A stretch of DNA of 64,000 nucleotides from Limibacter armeniacum (GTDB taxonomy: Bacteria > Bacteroidota > Bacteroidia > Cytophagales > Flammeovirgaceae), in assembly GCF_036880985.1 (NCBI RefSeq), contig NZ_JBAJNO010000008.1, positions 124,001 to 188,000 of the forward strand. The letters are read 5' to 3'. Position 1 is the first letter of the stretch. Every line of letters begins with the position of its first letter. Below, piece after piece: positions 62,101 through 64,000 of the stretch. The notes under the pieces were generated by a model. That model ran no database searches and was not told the origin of the DNA. It saw only the letters and a program-made list of their open reading frames with translations. The position numbers were made by a program, and so were the translations under genes.

Positions 62101-63378
62101 ATGAAAAAAACAATCGTTGTCGTTGGTGGTGGGTTTGCCGGAATTGAATTTGTCAAGAAGATGGCTAACAATGAACACTATCAAGTAATCTTGGTAGATG
62201 TGAATAACTATAACTTTTTCCCTCCATTGATCTATCAGGTCTCAACCGGTTTTATGGAGCCTTCAGCCATAAGTTACCCGTTCCGAAAGATTTTGCGCAA
62301 AAAGAAAAATGTCAGGTTTCGATTGGGTGAACTGAAGAGCGTCGTACCGGAAGAGCAAAAGATTGTTCTAAGTAATGGCGAGTTGCATTATGATATTTTA
62401 GTCATGGCAACAGGTACAGAGAGCAATTTTTTTGGTAACAAGAATATTGAGCAAAACAGCTTGCCAATGAAGACCATCAGTGATGCACTTTCGCTACGTA
62501 ATACAATTTTGACAAGACTGGATCGGGCTACCCGATTTGAGGAAAGGGAAGAGCGAAAGAAGTTGCTCAGCTTTGTCATTGCTGGGGCTGGTCCTACAGG
62601 GGTTGAGCTTTCGGGTATCCTTGCTGAAATGAGGGCTTCTATTATGAGAAAGGACTACCCAGAACTAAGCCAAGAGGATTTGGGTGATATTTTCCTGATT
62701 GATGGTAACGATGCTGTATTGGCTGTAATGTCCAAAGATGCACAGCAGTATTCGGAAAAGAAGCTTCGCCAGTATGGGATTGAAATCAAGCTGAATACCT
62801 TGGTGAAGGATTTTAAAGATGAGACGGTTTACCTGTCTGACGGAACAGAAATTCCTTCCAAAAACTTGATATGGGCAGCAGGGGTGAAGGCAAAGCAGTT
62901 TGAAGGTTTTAACGCTGAGTGCATTGGACCTGGTGGGCGTATGAAAACAAATGCCTATAACTTGGTGGAAGGGTATGATAATATCTATGCCTTGGGTGAC
63001 TGTGCTATTATGTTCACGGATGAAAACTATCCTAAAGGACACCCGCAACTTGCCCAACCTGCGATTCAGCAAGCTAAAAACCTGACAGAAAACTTATCAA
63101 GGGATAAAGACCGCTGGAAACCTTTCAAATACAAAGACAAAGGTTCATTGGCAATTATTGGTAGAAATAAGTCAGTGTTGGATTTTCCAGATCAGAAGCA
63201 TAGCATGAAAGGATTTTTTGCTTGGCTGATATGGATTTTTGTCCACATCATGGGCTTGGTAAACTTCAAAAATAGGGTTCGTACATTTTTCAACTGGATT
63301 GGCTATTATATATTCAAAGACCAGTCTTTCAGGATGATTATCAAACCTAGCAGAAGAGATAAGAGTAAGGATGCATAG
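62101..63378 (+). CDS. ndh: Type II NADH dehydrogenase (NDH-2)
   Basis: A 425-aa flavoprotein that passes electrons from NADH to quinone without proton pumping, at the inner face of the membrane. N-terminal FAD motif VVVGGGFAGIEFVKKM (6-21), NFFPPLIYQVSTG (quinone-site region), NAD motif AGAGPTGVELSGILAEM near 160, a second FAD motif ALGDCAIMF near 300 with the AQPAIQQ helix. The C-terminal 60 residues contain two amphipathic/hydrophobic segments (GFFAWLIWIFVHIMGLVNF and FFNWIGYYIF), the membrane anchor of this branch. Monocistronic with a terminator. Confidence 0.9.
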   Translation: MKKTIVVVGGGFAGIEFVKKMANNEHYQVILVDVNNYNFFPPLIYQVSTGFMEPSAISYPFRKILRKKKNVRFRLGELKSVVPEEQKIVLSNGELHYDILVMATGTESNFFGNKNIEQNSLPMKTISDALSLRNTILTRLDRATRFEEREERKKLLSFVIAGAGPTGVELSGILAEMRASIMRKDYPELSQEDLGDIFLIDGNDAVLAVMSKDAQQYSEKKLRQYGIEIKLNTLVKDFKDETVYLSDGTEIPSKNLIWAAGVKAKQFEGFNAECIGPGGRMKTNAYNLVEGYDNIYALGDCAIMFTDENYPKGHPQLAQPAIQQAKNLTENLSRDKDRWKPFKYKDKGSLAIIGRNKSVLDFPDQKHSMKGFFAWLIWIFVHIMGLVNFKNRVRTFFNWIGYYIFKDQSFRMIIKPSRRDKSKDA

Positions 63379-63420
63379 GGGATCAGTTGATCTAAAAATC
63401 TAAATTATATAGGAAAGTAA

Positions 63421-63464
63421 AAAGACCTTCATTTCTGTACTGCCAGAATATGAGGGTCTTTTTA
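63421..63464 (+). terminator. Intrinsic terminator after ndh
   Basis: A 12-bp stem, AAAGACCTTCAT (63421-63432) with ATGAGGGTCTTT (63450-63461), one wobble, then T-run. Confidence 0.85.
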
Positions 63465-63493
63465 GCTTAAGATGAAGTACCTTTAATAGCCTG

Positions 63494-63601
63494 TTACTCC
63501 TCTAGCTTTTTACCAATCACTTTTTCATTTTCCTGAATCAATGTTACACTGATTGTTGTTCCATTTTCATCCTGACTGAAGGTTAGTTGGGTTTGATGAC
63601 A
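63494..63601 (-). pseudogene. Possible remnant of an SRPBCC/AHSA1-like gene
   Basis: An open frame without a start codon, ending at TAA 63494, reads QTQLTFSQDENGTTISVTLI-like then QENEKVIGKKLEE. The pattern (strand, Asp-Glu-Asn-Gly turn, strand, Glu-rich helix) recalls the end of an AHSA1-type domain. It is only about 35 codons with a stop directly upstream, so this is a weak call. Confidence 0.2.
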
Positions 63602-63617
63602 CTAATAATGAGGAAGT

Positions 63618-64000
63618 TCATTTTATTTGTTCAACAATGTATAAAGTATTGGATATCCTTTCAGTCAATTCAAAATCCCTTGATTCAAAGTATAGGTAAC
63701 CTTCTTCTATTTTCTTAGCACTCTCTTTAATCCACTCCTTAAGTAGCTCCTTGTCATTTTGTTCAAGTTCTTTAAAAATGACCTTTCTATTGTTATATAG
63801 GTCAGCATAATAAACTTCTACAAAATCAATAAAATTGCTGTATCCATTTGAAGTGATTTCAAGACTCCAATCTGATAACATTAATGGTAATTCTCTAAGG
63901 ATTTTATAAAGCTCAATAAATACATTGTGTTCAAAATAGCTTCCATAATTTACATCATATCTCCACCAAGCCCAGAAAAAACGTATGATTGCATCTCTTT
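63618..64000 (-). CDS. Unknown protein, 5' end beyond window
   Basis: The reading frame is open from the stop at 63618 to the window edge (127 codons), passing the internal Met at 63881, so the true start lies outside. The upstream part reads Trp/Tyr/Arg-rich (AIIRFFWAWWRYDVNYG), then helices (ELYKILRELPLML, NDKELLKEWIKESAKKIEEG). I do not recognise it. No signal can be judged. AT-rich. Confidence 0.55.
   Translation of the reverse strand, partial: RDAIIRFFWAWWRYDVNYGSYFEHNVFIELYKILRELPLMLSDWSLEITSNGYSNFIDFVEVYYADLYNNRKVIFKELEQNDKELLKEWIKESAKKIEEGYLYFESRDFELTERISNTLYIVEQIK

Overview
The window looks like chromosome from a marine-type Bacteroidota bacterium, most likely order Cytophagales. 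This is an inference from gene content and signals, not a database result. It carries 7TMR-DISM/SpoIIE phosphatases, a LytS/LytTR two-component pair, a NagB-PIG-L fusion, a TonB C-terminal protein, many short-signal lipoproteins, Bacteroidota-type promoters (TTG, about 20 nt, TAnnTTTG) and few clear Shine-Dalgarno sequences. Base composition is moderately AT-rich. The block at about 1.8-5.7 kb is clearly more AT-rich than its surroundings.

Layout. 0-6.4 kb is accessory: a stand-alone lipoyl-domain protein, a coiled-coil protein, then two AT-rich genes (a 985-aa PHP-ABC ATPase of the TrlF type and a small lipoprotein). Each of these two is bounded by its own 10-bp inverted repeat, and an attC-like imperfect palindrome lies between them, as in integron cassettes. 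A long multi-hairpin repeat follows. 6.4-16.7 kb holds a sialate O-acetylesterase, a divergent HxlR regulator/nitroreductase pair with a visible promoter and operator, SbcD, a 7TM-SpoIIE phosphatase, a beta-helix lipoprotein and a 1.4-kb stretch with no gene. 16.8-30 kb holds an FAD oxidoreductase/membrane protein/SpoIIE operon, a DUF4230-type protein, two unknowns, an SDR, an M15 peptidase, a CoA-disulfide-reductase-rhodanese fusion, a CruF-like carotenoid protein, a glycosyltransferase and two tandem tRNA-His genes.

30-43 kb holds an alpha/beta hydrolase, a GT51 transglycosylase, three Spy/CpxP-like periplasmic proteins leading into a LytS kinase and LytTR regulator, a second multi-hairpin repeat, a zinc metallopeptidase, an HTH-only transposase-like protein next to a repeat fragment, a DEAD-box helicase, an orphan NarL-type regulator and small envelope proteins. 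43-54 kb holds an aspartoacylase-like enzyme, tyrosine catabolism (hppD, hmgA, divergent Lrp regulator), an M28 peptidase, a 37-aa membrane peptide, a frameshifted outer-membrane barrel and NagB-PIG-L. 54-64 kb holds a PAP2 phosphatase, a CBM20-esterase lipoprotein, a GbsR/MarR regulator with a perfect 36-bp palindrome controlling two paralogous membrane proteins, a TonB-domain protein, a large zinc metalloprotease, a YdeI-CDGSH fusion, an NDH-2 dehydrogenase and a partial gene at the edge.

The most notable candidates are the integron-like cassette pair carrying TrlF, the self-contained GbsR palindrome operon with a nearly leaderless mRNA, the Spy-like/LytTR envelope-stress cluster, the FAD oxidoreductase-SpoIIE operon, and the multi-hairpin repeat family found at gene 3' ends.
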